Source: Haemonchus contortus
Taxonomy: Eukaryota; Nematoda; Chromadorea; Rhabditida; Trichostrongylidae
Assembly (NCBI GenBank): GCA_000469685.2
Contig: LS997563.1
Coordinates: 32,669,968 to 32,733,967 of the forward strand
Reading direction: 5' to 3'
DNA: 64,000 nt
The position numbers and the translations under genes are program-made. Positions 14,088 to 27,299 of the stretch are shown here, in pieces (the first letter of the stretch is position 1; every line of letters starts with the position of its first letter). The notes under the pieces were generated by a model. The model was not told the DNA's origin and searched no databases. It saw only the letters and a list, made by a program, of their open reading frames with translations.

Positions 14088-14439
14088 ATCCATCAGCTAT
14101 AAGCTGAAGTGGTAACGACGACGGATGAGTTGCTTAGGCGTCAGCAGCTGGACGAGTTCTACGCCGCCTATTGGGCGGCGACGCGCCCGATGTGCTGTCG
14201 CCAACTGTCTGCCCACAAATAATTAATTGCATGATGCTCACGGACCTTCCACAGCAATGAGTACTCGTTTTCTTTGCTATTTTTTCATTCAGAACCTCCC
14301 TATTATTTTCTTTTTTCAATTTTTTCATTCGAAGAAATAGGCCGCCGATCAAGGCCAGTTCCCAAGCATTATTCCGTTTCTATGCAGCAAACGCTGACGA
14401 GTTTTAGACCACCATGGTCGATGTCACTGTCGCTCCGTC

Positions 14440-14565
14440 TATTCGATTCATTTGATTCTTGCACCATATTGGTAGCATTTGGTGTTTTTTGTCGTTCTCT
14501 TTCAACTTTTTAACCCTTGCGCCATATGGGTGGCGTTTGGTGTTTTTTCGTCGTTTTTTCTACTT
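14440..14565. repeat. Diverged tandem duplication
   Basis: CTTGCACCATATTGGTAGCATTTGGTG-type sequence at 14458 recurs at 14516 as CTTGCGCCATATGGGTGGCG followed by the same TTTGGTGTTTTTT run and CGTCGTT. The unit is roughly 58 bases. Confidence 0.65.
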
Positions 14566-16574
14566 TCGTCTTGTCAAAGGATAAGCGTTGTGTTTTGTCA
14601 TTTTTATGCACTGAAAACAAGCCAAGGACATTCACACACACACACTCCAAAACTCGCGTCGTCGTCGTTCTCGCACCAGAAGAATAAATTATGTTCATTC
14701 TTACGCGGGCGCCCTTCAGTCGGATCGAATCGGACATTCCGCATCCTGCCGTCTGGTGGAATTCCTCTAAAAGGCTCTGTGAAATCGTTCGTGAGATCAG
14801 CCATTCGCTTACATATTTCTGCTTTTCATTTTTTCCCATCCGAAAGAAACTCGTTTTTTGTGAACGATGGCTGGCACAACACCCCAGAGTGCCCTTCATG
14901 TTTTCGAGAGCGCCTCACTTTTTGTTTATCGCGCCCCGTTTTTCTTCTTTTCTTCCTAATTACAAATGAATTTGGTCGAATGGAAATTGCTGTAAAGTAA
15001 CTGCCATTTCCTCCTTTGAACAAGTTCTTTTTCGTTCTTTGAGCTGGAATGTTGGAATTTTTCCCATGTTCAGCCAATATTATTGCATTTGTTTGCCACG
15101 TAGAGGCTGGCGCACATCGACAGTCTACAATTTTGCTAATTCATCGAATATTTCTTTTCATATCTACGCTTTCAGCGTGCATATTTTTGCAGTTGGGGGA
15201 ACGCTTGCAGAATCATTCAATTCTGGCAAAAACTCCATCAACGTTTCACTCTATTCTCTGAAAAGTATCGCCAGTGTAACAGCTATTAATTCAGCTTTTT
15301 GATGACGAGTTTTGGTATTTGGGAACTTTCACGTTGTTGATGAAACTACCAGGTTGGTAACTAAGCAACTATGTCATTTATATTTGCTATTTCTTCTCAA
15401 TTCTTCCATTCTCATGTTATTACCCTTCGTTTCACATGCTTGCAGCATGTTCGTTAATAAGTATATAAGTAAATTTCCCAAATTTTTGGAATATTCATGT
15501 TGAAGGGCAGGCTTCCTATTGTTTTTTGTTTCTGTTTTTCTTTATTTCGAGGAAGTTTCTGATATTCCTAATGTTAAGAAATGGGGGAATCGATTAGGGC
15601 CAATTCCCAAGATCCCTGTGTTTTCATAGTGATTCATATTTGTAGACCAGGTGCCTGAGTATGTTATTATCAATAAGCGGCTGAATAAATATTACTGCTT
15701 TTGTAAAAGAATAAATGTATTTTTCTTAAATAAGTTACTTAGTTGCCAACCTAGAAAAGATCTCCAGAAATCGATGCTAGACACCAAAAACAAGCGCTTA
15801 AGCATTTACGATTCTTAATCCTTGTTGACGTCCAATGGTTGAAGAAGCCGCTGCTTGATAAGTGTTGCTTTGTTGCTATTTAAAGTGGTAAACAAATTGA
15901 ATCTTTTATGTAACTTTGTGATTTGTGTATTTACGGACCTAAGTTTTCTATTGTCCAATACTAAAGCTGACGACTATCTCGCAAGATTTCTCTGAAATCC
16001 GGTCTGGTTGAGCCACGCTGTGCGGCTTTCCCTTTCAGAAATCATTTCAAAGCTTAGAAATTGTAGTTGCAACGACGACGGTGGGTTCTGCTTCGTTACG
16101 AACCGCTTTTACTCTTTCCTTTATATGCCGTTCCACTGCTGTTTGTTTGTTATTTAGAGTCGATTGATTTATAATGCTGCGAGAACTTTTGTTTTCTCAG
16201 TTTTGCCTGACCTGTTCATCACCATTTTTCATTAGTGTCATTTGTTTGTTAATTTGGTTGCACCACATGGCCCCCCAATAGGCAGTAAAATAACGATTTC
16301 GTTAGCTCAACCTGTCCCTACTTACGTATTTTTTAGTAGAATGGCACAGTCGCGAGAGGCATCTAAAAGTGCTTTCAAGTGGATTACTCTCAATTCATCT
16401 AAGACCTCGTACGAGGGCGGTTAATTGATCCCAATTTGTCGTGGACGATAAAAAAAGTGGACTTCACCGGCCTCCAGATAGTTTCGCAGACCAAATTCGT
16501 ATTCGGCCTCATTTACAGGTCTTTATGGTAATCGAATGAATTGGTTCAGGTCGGACTTCCATCTTTAACATAAC

Positions 16575-17024
16575 TCATTTAGTTCTTTGACTAAAGTTAA
16601 TGCTGAATCTCCTTGCTGAATGGCAGAGACAATTTCGTGTCCTTCTTAGCCAACGAACCGTAAGTATTGCGAGAAATTCCAGAAACTGTTGACTGATCTT
16701 GTTCGCTGCAGCAAGTGTTCTTTGATTCTTAGTGTTTTCCACTTCACTCATCTTTCTGTTTAACGAATTCTCTACGTTATCCTTGCGCTTAACTCTTTGC
16801 GATGATGAAAGCTTTCTCATCTTTTTTGTGGGATTTTCTTCTTTTTTTTTGTTGGGAGAAACTATTTTTCTGAACTTTTCTTGATGCCGTCTCGATTCCC
16901 TTTTCCTTTTGAGTAGTTTCAACTCGGTAGTTCTCCCATTTTCCTCCCATTTGGTGGACGTAGTCGACCTATTTTTCTTCGTTCTTCCACGGAAGGAAAT
17001 TCGCGGCTGGTCTGAAGTGACCAA
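16575..17024 (-). CDS. Lys/Arg-rich open frame, unassigned
   Basis: A 149-codon minus-strand frame is very rich in Lys, Arg, Ser and Glu in its first two thirds (KLLKRKRESRRHQEKFRKI). The plus strand here is pyrimidine-rich, which alone lowers stop frequency and produces such composition. On the plus strand a short stretch ending at a GTAAGT at 16661 (LLAEWQRQFRVLLSQRT) also looks exon-like. Neither is convincing alone. Confidence 0.2.
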   Translation of the reverse strand: MVTSDQPRISFRGRTKKNRSTTSTKWEENGRTTELKLLKRKRESRRHQEKFRKIVSPNKKKEENPTKKMRKLSSSQRVKRKDNVENSLNRKMSEVENTKNQRTLAAANKISQQFLEFLAILTVRWLRRTRNCLCHSARRFSINFSQRTK

Positions 17025-17754
17025 CGATGACTGACAATTAAATTATATGAATCGGTGACGCAGTGTGGACAGGTGCCATTTGAGGGTCAGATTTATGTGC
17101 TAATTATCTCTTGACTGTGGCTCTCGGTGTCCTTTACGGAAGCGCCATACATACATATTTCATGAATCGCTGCAAAAAAGCCTGGCGTAATCCGATGTGA
17201 ACCGAGTCGACTAGGTAGTGGCGGTTGTGTAAATACGTTGGAATCCAGACGAACGTATCTTTATATGAATGGGCTGGCTTGCGAAGGAAATCGATAGGCG
17301 TCTGATGAAGATATTCGTTTCGGTCTGGCTACTCCAATGTCTTTGCGATGACAAGCTCAATTAGAAAAAGGGGGGGGGGGGGTTCACAGAAATTTCGCTT
17401 GTATGGCCTTTTTCTTTAGTTGCTAAAGCTGTGAGGCCTCTGAGAAACTTATCGTTAAGAGCTGGTAGCACTTATTTGAAGCTAGCTAAGGACATGCCCC
17501 ATACTCTTTCAAATGCTCGATTAAGACATCATGCGGTCAACCTTGTTCTTAGATATTACGAGTCCTAGCATTTTGTGGGACTTAATATCGAACCTGGTTA
17601 TTCGCTGTCATACATTCTTAACATTTTAGTAATTTTGAGTTGTCGTTCCAAGTCGTTTGATGTTTGGCGTTTCGATTTGTTGTTACCTACGTATTTGTTC
17701 CTCACGTGTGCCATTTGAGGACGTTATAATCTCGAACTCAAGGTCGAGGAACGA

Positions 17755-18036
17755 ATGAATAGAATGAACAGATGGGCCCACATGCAATTGTTTCGAATTC
17801 TATTAGTATGCACCTGCTCAGGATTCCCAAGTACTACCGACAAAAAGTCTTTGCATTTACACAGGCGCACCAACAGGAACTCGTTGCAGCGATTTTCTTT
17901 CGACGACGTGGGAGTTGCCCGTACGATTCTTGCTCGATTGTCCTGCAGGTGTTTCAATCCCGTTCGTACTGCTGCATGCTGCTGGCTAGATTATGAGTCT
18001 CTTCGTTTGCGTGAGTCTGATTCAATCTACGCCTGA
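17755..18036 (+). CDS. Small Cys-containing open frame, unassigned
   Basis: A 93-codon frame begins with a basic stretch then LFRILLVCTCSGF and later LSCRCFNP and AACCW. The hydrophobic start could be a signal sequence and the cysteines could pair, but no splice sites or family support it, and an overlapping frame is also open. Confidence 0.15.
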   Translation: MNRMNRWAHMQLFRILLVCTCSGFPSTTDKKSLHLHRRTNRNSLQRFSFDDVGVARTILARLSCRCFNPVRTAACCWLDYESLRLRESDSIYA

Positions 18037-20599
18037 CGGCCGTTGTTTTCGTGCTTCGCCAGCGTCCCTCGCCTTTCGCAGGAAACACTTCTCCCGCCTT
18101 GGACCTCACAGCTCACTGTCCTTCTTCCCTATGCATCAGGCCCCATTCATTTGTGTATTTTCATTCACACTCTGTGAAGATTATTCAGATATTCGTTGGG
18201 ATCCGTTTGAAAATGATATGATAATTGAAATGCCTGTCGGCTCATTGCCCCCATAACCAGGCCTGCCCCTATTAATGTTAATCAAGAATTCACCATCGTC
18301 ATCTGGGTTAAGTGGCGATCATATTTACGCGGTAGGGCTTTTAAGTTTTATGCCGATATATGTCGTCCTACGATTTCCCGCTTAGAAACGTCCCAGATAG
18401 CTGCAGCTCTGCTGGTAGATCTGTCAGGCACTTTTAGATTTGGAGCATGAGCTCAAAGATCTGTTCTCAACTAGTTATTTTTAGGTCCTGCAAAAAGTTT
18501 TAGGTTTGTCAGTATGATCACGCAGAATCTTTCTAACAATTCGGAAACCTGTGGCATTTTTTTAGCGGAAGCAATAATCAAATTCATTAATGATCTTCGA
18601 TGTGGAACAGACGACTATATTTCCTTTTCTTCCCACCCATCTGAATACAAAAGTCAATCCCAGGCTTCAGTCGAAGGGAACACGTTATTCCAAGCTTCTT
18701 ATTGCCCATTTTGTGTATGACTCCACCTACTTTTTTGCACTTAGTGTACAACTTTATGGATAGCAGAGCGTGTTTGCATTGAACTTGTCCTCTCTCAATC
18801 TCCAATCGTATCGTAGGCGTTCTGCAGTTCTTTCAGTTCCTAAACTCTAAGCTCATTCTTGATCACGTATATCCCCTTATACATACAGTACTATACAGAA
18901 TATTCGAAAGATTTACATATTCTCAACGTCGGCAGGATATCCTTCGTAACAGCAACATCTGTCTAGGCTGCTCCGACCCTTATCTCAATATTCTTCCGCA
19001 AAACACCTTTTCCAAGGTGATCCTGGGTATAGTCTCTGTGTTCCCTAGGAATTTCATTCTTGATTACTATCATAAACAGTATTCTCTTTCATCATATCAG
19101 TAGAAGGGGACCCGTGAAGATGCTGGTCTGGGCTTGATTCTTGCTAAATCTATCTTAATCCACAGCTAAGAGCTATAAGCGTGGCCGTTGTATCCATGCC
19201 AACGTGAACGGATGCATCACTTACTCAATAACCTCAACACATATGTAGTTATTTTGGTGTTGTTCTATTTCAGACTGCACTTTGAGGAACTTCATTTAAA
19301 TCCTCCAAGAACTGTTTTGTTACGGTGTGATGTTTTTCGAAAGACATTATTTTGAATTGGTCCGACAGCTGTTTCGTTTTCATTTTCGCCCGAAGTACAT
19401 CTATGTTACACGATCCAACACTCTCGATATGTGTAAACTGAAGGGTCCTGTCAAAGCAAAGTTTCAATCGTGTTCGCATGCATTTTCTTTGAATGTTTAT
19501 TCCTATTTATTGTCCAACAACAGCTATTTGATGAAAGTCTTCTCTCCCAGCATCTTGAAATACTACCAATGGGAGGCTGTTTTTTAGTTAAGGAATATAG
19601 ATGACCATTTGTTCGAATTTTTTTCGTTACTACTGCAAGACGAAAAAGAGACAAGTTCAATCTTTTAGAGCTGAATGAAGTTTGATCTTTGAGTACTGAA
19701 CGTGGTAGAAGAAATTTGCCAGATGAGCAGGTGCATTGGCTATCTTCTCTGTTCCTCTGATAATTTCTTGCTCTTTTACGATTCATTAGGGCACAATTTA
19801 GCAATCTGGGAATAATCACAGAACACTTCTTTTATACAATTATAGCGTAAGACTTTATTACCTTCAATCTGATAGGATATCTACTGTTAAAAATACAGAA
19901 AGCAGTGAAATAGAAGTAATTCTGAGAAGGCAATAAAATAGAATTGGGTTGGGCTTTGTAGATTGCCCAAGAAGAAGACAGCTGACTATGGGGGTAGAAG
20001 AGAAAATGTGTGGCAGTGCTCAAGTTGGATGGGACGTGAAACCTACCATACACTTGAGAAAAACAGGTGATGCCCCAAACTGTGATTAGATAAGTGCATA
20101 AGATTCCCCGTCTGTATTGTTCTTCTCCACAGTTTCCCCCTGAAATTTCCAGGGATGTTTCGCCCACATGCCTGAAGGTGTTCATGAGTCGGTGCCTATT
20201 CATGAGCTCTTGCATTGAACCTTTTCTTTCGTTTTTTTTTCTGAATAGAAAGTTTTTGGTTTCGCTTTGTTCTTCGTTGAACAAGTTACATATAAGATGA
20301 ATCATTGCCTTGACAGCAACACTGAAATTCCTCTGAATGTGCAAAGCGTGCCATGCTGCTATAAAGTCAAGACCAGCAAATGCATATCGTGCTTTGTTTT
20401 TTACCCATATCCTTGTTACAAAAACGGAAAAGGATTAAGTTACGGTCTCCATTCTTGGATTGTCACGCGATCTTAATTTGGTCCTTCTTTCACAGTACAC
20501 GCTTATTCAAATGGCTACATTGGGGAAGAAACTTTGAGGCTAGCCCACCTGTCTATTGTATTATGAGACATTGAAACATTCGAGTGGTGCATGTATTGG
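18037..20599. other. No supported gene
   Basis: Overlapping minus-strand frames at 19451-19819 and 19832-20344 show no splice sites or motifs I recognise. The imperfect X-box at 19190 is the only annotated site. Confidence 0.45.
19190..19203 (+). promoter_or_regulatory. Imperfect X-box-like sequence upstream of rootletin
   Basis: GTATCCATGCCAAC resembles the X-box with one clear mismatch in the right half-site. It lies 8.1 kb upstream of the first detected rootletin exon, in a region where the missing 5' exon could be. Confidence 0.15.
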
Positions 20600-20870
20600 A
20601 AAGTGGAACGCTATTATAGGCTCGGGGATCAAATCCGAGCTCGTCCGCCCACCAAGATCAACCGAGCATTCCATTCCTCCGTGGTCGGCTAGCTAGTACC
20701 AGACTCGTCTAGGAGGGTAGATACACTGATTTATATGTACATCGACAAGCCCTTGTATAGGCCACATATGCATTCGAATGCCGCTACGTTTCCGAATATA
20801 AATCGAACGCGGGACGCATTCGAGAAAGGAGGATCGATTAAGGCCAAAAGACTTTATGATTCATCCGAGC
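20600..20870 (+). repeat. tRNA-derived SINE, copy 3
   Basis: A diverged copy: GGGATCAAATCCGAG replaces the B box. The body keeps CTCCGTGGTCGG, ACCAGACTCGTCTAGGAGG, TGTACATCGACAAGCC and GGCCACATATGCATTCGAAT. Confidence 0.6.
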
Positions 20871-23799
20871 CACAGTGTTTTCCTCTCCTTAGAGTGCAAT
20901 GTCTTCGTTATCGCGTATGCTCCTAAAAGAAGATCGACAGGTAACGGGCAGAAGTCCGTGAAAGGTTGTGTTCCTTTAAAAACATTCTGCTCGATGATCC
21001 ATTGGCCCATTCGAGGACGTGCATTTCAGCTAAATTTTTTTTCTTTTCGGTCTTGCTTATCGCTGCTTCAGCGCTGACCCGTTCTTAATCTTTTCTTTCC
21101 AATCTCTATTTCCCATTAGTCTCAGTTGTGGTCTTTCATTTGGAACTTCCCTGTTCAGAAGCGGGAACCATCCTAACCAGCGCTGTTCCAAGGACTGTTG
21201 TTTCTCGCCTCAGAACACGGTGATTCATTAATCGGGCCTCAAAAATGCACTTCATAAATCATTCAACTTTGAATTGGATAGCACCATACAGAGGTGAAAT
21301 GGTGTTTGAAGGCAGTCACTGCCTCATTTCCGTAAGTGGCTGCTCTTGTTCGGAACCTGCTCAGGGCAAATGCTGGCTAATAAAAGGATGCTGCATCATG
21401 AGTTCCTATGAGTCATTTTCTCTCTAAAAACTTCGCCGAAGCTTTTGATTCGAAGTGACTTCAAAATTTATGAGGTGCGATATTCCGAAAGAGCATCACC
21501 ATTCTGTTCAATGAATATTCACATTTTCTTTGAATGAAAGCAAGGGCGACATTTTTGTCTTTCCCGATACCACCTCACTTCTACCACCCCTTGCCCCATT
21601 AACTGTTGTTCGCTTGAGAGTCTAGTAACGTCTTCATTCTTCCCTGTCGTAGCCACCGTAGTAGAATGGGCCTTCCTACAACCTCTCGCGAAACCTGATC
21701 AGCGGGTTGGAAAGCACATGAATGTTTCTTTTACGAAGGATCCGGCCCGTACGCATTCCGTTACAGCAGTCATCAAGGAATGAGACAACGTTCCTGGTCG
21801 CTCCAATCTTTCAACTAAGGTTTCCTCTGCGTTGTAGTAAAATCTGAGACTTTATATTTTGCAAAAGTTCAATATTTTAACTATATTACTAAATTTTGCT
21901 TTTGGGCCGATTAATTTGTAAGTTAGCAGAATCGAAGTGGTAATGCTCATCTTCAATGCATATGAAACACCCAGCCATTCTGGCTAAACAATTGGCTGGC
22001 CAGACGTCGCGCGATAGTTGGCACAATCACCAAAGAGGAACAGCGATCAGAGACGCTCAATGGCTATTTATCGACCAGATTGGCAATCTCTCGGCTTGCT
22101 TTTCTCGTAGGCAATCCTATCCCCTTTCAACCTTCCCTTCACCCCCCCCCCCCCACTTCAAAGCTGCCTGCTACTATGTATATCCAATTACTTTTACCAT
22201 TGAACTTTGCAGTTGTTTTAACAAAAACCAATCCTCTTGGGAGTCCATAGCTTCTTTGCTTCTGCGATACGTTGCTCTTGATTAGTTTTTTCATCTGTGC
22301 CCTTGATCTCCTTCTCTTCTTTATTACTACTTCCACTCTAGACGCTAGTCACATTGGCTTCCCCGTGGATTTTCTGAATACTTTCCGTACAATTTCCAGT
22401 ATCTCTCGCCGGATCCCAGCTGTACGAGTTCTAGAGTAACGGCTCTTCTTTTCCCGCCGACATGTGTGGCCTTGATTTCTCCGTTAGACACATTAATTGA
22501 GTCTCAGTACCGTAAAAAACTATGAGAACTAGTAGATATGTAATTACGACGCTGCTTTTTCATGAAATTGCTATCATTCTGAGGTATTTCCGTAGAATTC
22601 GAGCCATTAGAATCGCCTCCACAAGCGCCCGTCTTGCTCAAATTCCGTTCGCGAACGTCAGCTCTCATATTCAATCATCCTTCTGTTTGTGATCCTTCAT
22701 TGCTCGTCAAGTTCGTAGATGTAAAGGGCTCTGAGCATTGGATTCTTAGCACGTTCCTTGCGTTCGTCCATTACATTATGCTGTAAACTCGGTTATGGGC
22801 GTAGAGGGGGAACACATGGGAATGGCTAAACTGGTAAAAAACTGCCATTTTACAAATGGATTACAGTGGGCATTTGGTGTCTAAGCTGAGGGAACAGCTC
22901 TCGTAACCTAGCTGAATCGTGTCAACACGCTTTTTCACAACGCGAATCGCTCACGTAGGTCCTTCTTCCATCAAAAGAATGGTCGCGTCCATAAAAGAAA
23001 CGTATAGGTCTGTTCTTCAAAAAAGTCCAATCGGTGTTCCGTAAAAGGAGGCCATAGACACGCCAGCTGTTGCGTAAATGCAAATCTCTGCAAATTCTTT
23101 TCAAATCATGATTTTTTGAACCAATCATCCATTTTCCTGAATCATTCTCATTCCTTGAGTTTAATGAGGCGTTGTATGTACTGTTGTTTGCCTCAAGTTT
23201 CCTATTTTTCCTAGATTTCACTTTTATATCTAGTCACAAATGTCGAACAGTCTTAAGTAGAATAGTTCGCTCTTACAATTAGTTTTAGATTCGTTAGGGG
23301 TTATGTGGGTGGGTCACTGACTGGTGCATTCCATTACGTACGCCTTGTTATTAGATCTAATCTGGTCTTCACTCCCTGGTCATCCTTTTAGTAGGCCTGG
23401 CTGGTAATGGGGTCAAAGTTGAATGCCTAGCTTCTACTGGAGTAGAAACTGGTCAGCGGCACCCTACCCTAAAACTCATGTCTAATTGTTTCCAAACCAG
23501 TGATTATAGGTGTCAGGAGGGGTCATCAGACTCGCTAAGGACATACGTATGCCTCACTTTGCCGTTCACACGGTTGCTGCCCTGGCCCGACACCGACACA
23601 AACAATAAAAGCAAAACAGGATTCAGTAATAAACCCTCTGTTTTGACTAGGCTTCATTCCTGGGTGTTGTGCTGCCTTGCATGTTTCGAACCCGGAATCT
23701 GTGATAAAATGTCGACTGAACTGGAACATTGCTTTTAACGGGTACTTTGATGTTGACGGTAAACCGATGTTCTGAGATGCCGACGTTTTGCGACGAATT
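20871..23799. other. No supported gene
   Basis: Short frames only. A C-run lies at 22142-22155. No coiled-coil exon that could be the missing rootletin 5' end was found by eye. Confidence 0.45.
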
Positions 23800-24048
23800 C
23801 TAATTGCTGGGAATGTTGAGTACGCTGCTTGTCTGGGATGCGCTCGAAGCTTTGAAAACTGTCACGCAGTTTTTGATGTTGGCCACTTCAGCCGACGGTT
23901 TTGCAGAAAATGAGTCAGTGTGTGCGTCACATCTGGAACGAAAATTCACTTTTGCCAATGAAGTGATGGCGCCGCAGTCTGCCCCTTTTCCTGCATTTCT
24001 CCTTACTACTTTTGCCTTTGGAATGGTTATCGTTTCAGTCTGTTCACT
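23800..24048 (-). CDS. Candidate minus-strand terminal exon, unassigned
   Basis: An 82-codon stop-free stretch on the minus strand ends at a TAG at 23800-23802. It reads TITIPKAKVVRRNAGKG, then SFSAKPSAEVANIKNCVTVF and a Ser-rich end. It has no ATG, so it would be a 3' exon. No family is recognised. A hydrophobic plus-strand frame over the same bases is probably its shadow, or the reverse. Confidence 0.22.
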   Translation of the reverse strand, partial: SEQTETITIPKAKVVRRNAGKGADCGAITSLAKVNFRSRCDAHTDSFSAKPSAEVANIKNCVTVFKASSASQTSSVLNIPSN

Positions 24049-27000
24049 TCAAGATGTGAACACTTCAACGCTGACCAAACTCCTCTAAGATCCTCCTTAA
24101 CGCAATTATCATTGTTCACCATTCGCCAACGAGATTTGTTCGAGTACATCTGGCTGTGGCGACAAGTACCAACCATGGCGGCCGGCCATTATTTGTTTAA
24201 GAGCATTTTCGTTTTTATACTTGCAGAAAGCTCTTTGTACAATTCATTCGCTTTGGAAGTGAAGCGGAAAAACTTTTAGAATAGAATTGGAGAGCAATTT
24301 CGTGGATGTTGGAACAAAGTGCCGCTTGAAGGTTTCATTGTTGTTGCTTCCGTTGCTGTTGAAATTGCCATTACTTAGCCGTCATTATTGTTCCTTCGGA
24401 ACTGCATCGAGTGGACCTTTTACGTCATGCATACATATATCAAATTGATGTCGTTTTATGGTCGCTACTGCACTTTCTTTTCATTTTTTCTCTTTGTACC
24501 AACGATCTCCGTTTCTCCCAAGTCCTGAGGAATCACTCAATTTGCTATATTGAGTCATTTTCCAATTCAAATCTTTCTCCCAATGATTAGGGCGCTGCTT
24601 CTTCTGAGCTTGTACTTATATCGCTGTGGTGTAGTGCAGCTCTCTTGCTGCATCTGGTCGGTCCGGTGCATAGTGCAGAGAATGCTTAGCATCCTGCTAC
24701 ACGCGTTCATCGTTTCATATTTCCTTAATGAGGATACGATTGCAAACTTCCGCGACGCAAAATTTTCTTCTTTGGGATTAGTCATCAACCAACTTCTATT
24801 ATACTGCTTATTTTTGTTTCTTTACTTCAAGGAAATTTGTCGCCATTAACCTTCAGCAGTTCTTTTTCCAGTCTCGCTACTAAATATCTTTTCGCTTTCA
24901 TTTTTCCCTCTCGCGTTTACAAGCTTTATCCGAGAAAACGGCCTGCCATTCCGTAGCTCTGTTAGGCAAAGCTCTTCTTTTCTAAATGTTCATAGCTCTT
25001 TTGTTTACACTGTTTATGTGTGCCATTTTCAACAGAGAAGTCCATATGTCCGCGCTTTTGGGGGAAGTCCGATCACATTTTTCCGAGTCATCGGGCGATA
25101 TTATATAAGTGAGCACGGGGCTGTTTCGAACATCATTTTGTTACGAACTTTACAGCACTAGAAGACTGCATTTCTTACCCACAAAGAGAGTAATTAATTC
25201 CGAAGGAAGGTGATTCCGTGGTTACTGCATAATGAAAGTTATCTGAATCGGTAATTTAGTGATCTCCGTTGACTGCAATTTTTTGACTTTTTTTGAATGC
25301 TGCTTTTCTGCTGTATTCATTTTTATCTTATCCGAGTGTCAGGAAGTACGTTTCAATTCCTTCACCCTAATTCATAAAGCAACGTTTCCCTTTCGGCGAA
25401 ATCCGTCCTGCTAGCTGCGCACTGTGCGGAAGAAAGAGACTTAATTTGAAATTCTAGAACCCCTGCCACATGTGCTTCGTTATGATTTGGCCCTTAGATT
25501 TGTCGACAAATCTTGCTTGGTGTAGCAGTCTCCACGAGCAAGCGTGACGCCTGATATATACATACTATTTGTCGAATGTTACCAGCATTGATATAGAGGT
25601 CACTAGTGCCTGCTCCCACTCTCCCGTTTTTTTTTTCTTGGTTTTTTGTGAATCTTCAATCATTCTTTGTCCACAATTTTTCGCAGACCTCTGGTCCCCA
25701 GAGGTTTTTTGACCGAAAACTGCACCCGACACCAATTCTTTTCCAATACATCCAGACTTCTATGTTTTATGAGGTCCTCAACTTTTAAGGATCTTCCACT
25801 CACTGGCACACCGTTCACGATGTCATTACATAGTTCGGAATGTTCTCCATTCGTTTTGCCAATTCTTTTTTTATATGTTCATCGCCCCCACTGGATGATG
25901 TGTGTAGGAGGTTGTGTAAGAAATCCAAGCAATGAAGTTGTGTTTTGGCAAATTGAACTCTTTAAATCTCAATAGCAATTTCAGTGTTTACGTTTACGTT
26001 TTATTCACCTCGAAGGTCCTTTGATCCGATCGACGGTAACCGGTTACCGTCCCCATGGCCAGGCGTCCGCGTCACTCTCACTAGCATTCTTTACCTGTCC
26101 TGTTACTCCGCCATAATATACCGCTTCGTATGAAACGATTAATAGTTCAATTTCTATTTCGACGTGACCGCTTTTAAAAAATCCTTTTTTTAGATGAACA
26201 GGAGGAGAGATACTGTGCAATACTGAACTCAACAGATGAGTCTGCACGATAGTAGTGAAGGTCAGTTCTGATTTTGAAGTTGCAAATTGTACTTAGAAAC
26301 CTCTACTATTAACTGCTCCTATAAGCCTGTACGCTTGGGTGTTCTCTTGGTCATAGAAACAGACTGGCAAAAATTGGATTTATTTGTGAATTGTGGAATG
26401 TTGATGAACATTTTTTTCTCTCTTTTTATTCTAAATGCATCATTTTATGTATATAAAGATACGTTTCACAGCATTGTGTCCGATCTGATCGTAAAGGATG
26501 TCGTAAAGGCTGCCTAGTTTTGAAAGATTCCGGTGCTTTCAAGGTTCATACTTTATCACCATCGGTAATCTTTGGACATAGTCACCTGAATCAGCCGATC
26601 ATTTGGGAAGAAAAAGTTTGTAATAGTTTGTACCTCTCGATCTGTGACCCAGAGTACAAGGAAAGGTTTTCAGATCAAACGGCACCGAATATATAGGTTT
26701 CTACTTTGCTTTTATGAGAGCCTTCTTCTAAAAGCCGCAGCGCGTACAATATCTACTTGAGCTCATTTCCTTTACTTAGTCTTGGCTGTCCCAACAATTA
26801 TCAACTTCAAAACTAGAGTTTCTGCTCTCTTTTCGTGCAAAAAAGCGTTTTGAGACTGTAACGCCCATTGGTAATACTTTTTACTATATTATACTTCCCA
26901 TTTTGTGTGTCCTATTTTTGATTATGATTATGCCAAATAATCCATGGCGAATTGTGCCATGAAACGATCAAGAAAATGCGTAGGTAGGTTTGGGAAAAAC

Positions 27001-27299
27001 CAGATTCTTAGTCGGAAAGCCATTGGTTTCCCAGGGGAGATAAGTATTGATGACGCAAAAGCAAGTAATTCATTGAGGCATCTCTAGCGCTCTTCATAGT
27101 CTCCGATCTTCCTCTTTTCCTTTACTTCATCCATTGTAGATGTATGTCATTAGCCCCAGTAATTTGATATCAATCTGGAATATGTGTATGAAGGAAAATG
27201 CCTCCTTGTAAGCCTATAACTCTAACAATGTAACGTACCCCCAAAGGGCTCTAAGTTTTTCATCACTAGTTGCACTGATTCACAGTATTTTTCGTTTAG
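24049..27299. other. Upstream region of rootletin, no supported exon
   Basis: This probably contains the missing 5' coding exon(s) or the intron leading to them, since the exon at 27300 begins with a split codon. Apart from the 20-bp palindrome at 26032, I see only pyrimidine-rich sequence and short hydrophobic frames. Confidence 0.4.
26032..26051. promoter_or_regulatory. 20-bp perfect palindrome upstream of rootletin
   Basis: GACGGTAACCGGTTACCGTC is its own reverse complement over all 20 bases. It contains GGTAAC and GTTACC, which are RFX half-site sequences in everted order. It is 1.25 kb upstream of the first detected rootletin exon. Its role as a protein-binding site is an inference from symmetry only. 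Confidence 0.3.

Larger units (their letters stand above)
13401..16574. other. No supported gene; AT-rich and pyrimidine-rich repeats
   Basis: It contains the AT-rich run at 13965-14045, the inverted repeat at 14059, the tandem duplication at 14458, and a CA run near 14633. Long frames on both strands at 14480-15000 overlap each other and are attributed to composition. Confidence 0.45.

Noticed and set aside
14479..15000. 173-codon plus-strand frame, with an overlapping 129-codon minus-strand frame
   Set aside because: Several frames on both strands are open here because the sequence is pyrimidine-rich; none has family motifs or good splice sites.
16590..16660. Plus-strand stretch LLAEWQRQFRVLLSQRT as a rootletin 5' exon
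   Set aside because: The GTAAGT donor is good, but the next splice reaches a stop after a few codons and the upstream side has a stop close by; not enough to link it to the gene.
19832..20344. 170-codon minus-strand frame
   Set aside because: Composition is irregular and no domain, signal or splice evidence was seen; likely chance.
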